64,000 bases of DNA from Hydrogenophaga sp. (GTDB taxonomy: Bacteria > Pseudomonadota > Gammaproteobacteria > Burkholderiales > Burkholderiaceae_C). Under the pieces are notes generated by a model. The model had not been told where the DNA came from, searched no databases, and worked only from the letters and a program-made list of their open reading frames with translations. The translations under genes and the position numbers were made by a program. The stretch spans positions 62,001-126,000 of the forward strand of contig NZ_JAUCZG010000004.1 of assembly GCF_030373225.1 (NCBI RefSeq), written 5' to 3'. Below, piece after piece: positions 62,287 to 64,000 of the stretch. Numbering within the stretch: position 1 is the stretch's first letter; every line of letters starts with the position of its first letter.

Positions 62287-64000
62287 ATGTCCGCACCTTC
62301 GTCGTCGATCCAATCCACCCTGGTGGAAAACCGCGTATTCGAACCCTCTGCCGCCACGGTTCAGGCGGCCCGGGTCTCGGGCATGGCGGCCTACCAGGCC
62401 CTGTGCGACGAGGCCGACAAGGACTTCGAGGGGTTCTGGGCCCGCCTGGCCCGCGAAACGCTGACCTGGAACAAGCCCTTCACCAAAACGCTGGATTCGT
62501 CCAACGCGCCGTTCTACAAGTGGTTCGAGGATGGCGAGTTGAACGCCTCCTACAACTGCCTGGACCGCCACATGGGCACCCCGGTGGAGAACAAGACCGC
62601 CATCATCTTCGAGGCCGATGGTGGAGAAGTCACCAAGGTCACCTACAAGGAGCTGCTGGCCAAGGTGTCGCGCTTTGCCAATGCCTTGAAGGCGCGTGGT
62701 GTGAAGAAAGGCGACCGCGTCGTCATCTACATGCCCATGACGGTCGAAGGCGTGGTGGCCATGCAGGCCTGTGCACGCATCGGTGCCACCCACAGCGTGG
62801 TGTTCGGCGGATTCTCGGCCAAGGCCTTGCAGGAGCGCATCCAGGACGCGGGTGCGGTGGCCGTCATCACCGCCAACTACCAGCTGCGCGGTGGCAAGGA
62901 GCTGCCGCTCAAATCCATCGTGGACGACGGCATTTCCATGGGTGGCTGCGAGTGCATCAAGAACGTCATCGTTTTCCAGCGCACGCCCACCGCCTGCAAC
63001 ATGGTGGCCGGCCGCGACAGCTTCATGCACGAGGTGATGGCGAGCGAGTCCGACGTCTGCCCGGCCGAAATGGTGAGCGCGGAACACCCGCTGTTCGTGC
63101 TCTACACCTCCGGCTCCACCGGCAAGCCCAAGGGCGTGCAGCACAGCACCGGTGGCTACCTGCTGTGGGCCAACCTGACCATGAACTGGACCTTCGACCT
63201 GAAGGCCGACGACATCTTCTGGTGCACCGCCGACATCGGCTGGATCACCGGCCACACCTACGTGACCTACGGCCCGCTGGCCGCCGGCGCCACGCAGATC
63301 GTGTTTGAAGGTGTGCCCACCTACCCGAACGCCGGGCGCTTCTGGCAGATGATCGAAAAGCACAAGTGCACCATCTTCTACACCGCACCCACCGCGATCC
63401 GCTCGCTGATCAAGGCGGCCGAGGCCGACGAAAAGGTGCACCCGGCACGTTCGGATCTCTCGAGCCTGCGCCTGCTCGGCTCGGTGGGTGAACCCATCAA
63501 CCCCGAAGCGTGGATGTGGTACTACAAACACGTGGGCGGCGAGCGCTGCCCCATCGTCGACACCTTCTGGCAAACCGAAACCGGCGGCCACATGATCACG
63601 CCGCTGCCGGGCGCCACGCCGCTGGTGCCGGGTTCCTGCACCCTTCCGTTGCCGGGCATTGCCGCGGCCATCGTTGACGAGGCCGGCATGGACGTGCCCA
63701 ACGGGTCGGGCGGCATCCTGGTGGTCAAGAAGCCCTGGCCTTCGATGATCCGCACCATCTACGGCGACCCGGAGCGGTTCAAGAAGAGCTACTTCCCGGA
63801 AGAGCTCAAGGGGTACTACCTGGCCGGCGACGGTGCGGTGCGCAGTGCCGACCGGGGCTACTTCCGCATCACCGGTCGCATCGACGACGTGCTCAACGTC
63901 TCCGGTCACCGCATGGGCACGATGGAGATCGAGTCCGCACTGGTGAGCAAGACCGACCTGGTGGCCGAAGCCGCCGTGGTGGGCCGTCCCGACGACCTGA
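62287..64000 (+). CDS. acs: acetyl-CoA synthetase (cut by window end)
   Basis: Acs makes acetyl-CoA from acetate, ATP and CoA. The frame runs from ATG 62287 (after GAGGAG) to the window end; 571 codons are visible and about 85-90 more are expected. Seen are the acyl-CoA synthetase core [11 protein letters not shown] (about 273-283), [20 protein letters not shown] and [22 protein letters not shown]. The acetylation-site Lys region lies beyond the window. Confidence 0.97.
   Translation, partial: MSAPSSSIQSTLVENRVFEPSAATVQAARVSGMAAYQALCDEADKDFEGFWARLARETLTWNKPFTKTLDSSNAPFYKWFEDGELNASYNCLDRHMGTPVENKTAIIFEADGGEVTKVTYKELLAKVSRFANALKARGVKKGDRVVIYMPMTVEGVVAMQACARIGATHSVVFGGFSAKALQERIQDAGAVAVITANYQLRGGKELPLKSIVDDGISMGGCECIKNVIVFQRTPTACNMVAGRDSFMHEVMASESDVCPAEMVSAEHPLFVLYTSGSTGKPKGVQHSTGGYLLWANLTMNWTFDLKADDIFWCTADIGWITGHTYVTYGPLAAGATQIVFEGVPTYPNAGRFWQMIEKHKCTIFYTAPTAIRSLIKAAEADEKVHPARSDLSSLRLLGSVGEPINPEAWMWYYKHVGGERCPIVDTFWQTETGGHMITPLPGATPLVPGSCTLPLPGIAAAIVDEAGMDVPNGSGGILVVKKPWPSMIRTIYGDPERFKKSYFPEELKGYYLAGDGAVRSADRGYFRITGRIDDVLNVSGHRMGTMEIESALVSKTDLVAEAAVVGRPDDL

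Overview
The window (64 kb, GC-rich) looks like the chromosome of a phototrophic betaproteobacterium of the order Burkholderiales, most likely family Comamonadaceae. The reasons are a purple-bacterial type-II reaction centre with a tetrahaem PufC, carotenoid genes of the spheroidene/spirilloxanthin type, and a housekeeping block tRNA-Leu/tig/clpP/clpX/lon of the kind usual in this order. This assignment is inferred from gene content and protein features; no database search was possible.

Layout. 1-4.3 kb: end of a DUF4331 protein, a small lipoprotein, a DUF4198 protein, serA, an alpha/beta hydrolase and a DsrE-like lipoprotein, all on +. 4.3-19.6 kb: one long, tight minus-strand photosynthesis cluster read crtE-crtF-bchC-bchX-bchY-bchZ-pufB-(unknown small membrane gene)-pufA-pufL-pufM-pufC-ispH-crtA-crtD-crtC. 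19.9-26.9 kb: a complete cytochrome c maturation operon ccmABCDEFGHI on +, divergent from crtE. 26.9-30.7 kb: the Mg-chelatase genes bchI-bchD-bchO on -. 30.8-40.5 kb: two RND efflux systems flanking hpnC. 40.5-48.7 kb: LysR regulator, DadA-like oxidase, class-III aminotransferase, TAXI-TRAP transporter and an Asp/Glu-racemase-like protein. 48.8-55.5 kb: protein quality control (tig, clpP, clpX, lon) between tRNA genes. 55.5-64 kb: hypothetical protein, MFS transporter, murI, both fumarase classes, a UPF0114 membrane protein and the start of acetyl-CoA synthetase.

How it works together. CrtE makes GGPP from isoprenoids supplied in part by the cluster's own IspH. CrtD, CrtC, CrtF and CrtA finish the carotenoids. 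BchIDO and BchXYZ/BchC perform Mg insertion, chlorin reduction and an early side-chain oxidation of bacteriochlorophyll a. PufBALMC form the core light-harvesting and reaction-centre complex, and Ccm attaches haem to PufC. Five perfect TGT-N12-ACA boxes (the PpsR/CrtJ recognition pattern) sit at the bchC, crtE and ccm promoters. At bchC and crtE they come as pairs with an identical 8-bp gap.

The most striking object is the 74-codon gene at 11748-11972, lying between pufB (itself only 48 codons) and pufA. The beta and alpha antenna genes are normally direct neighbours, so this gene is a candidate new subunit or assembly factor of the RC-LH1 complex. The cluster is split: crtI, crtB, puhA, acsF, the other bch genes and any ppsR gene are not in this window.
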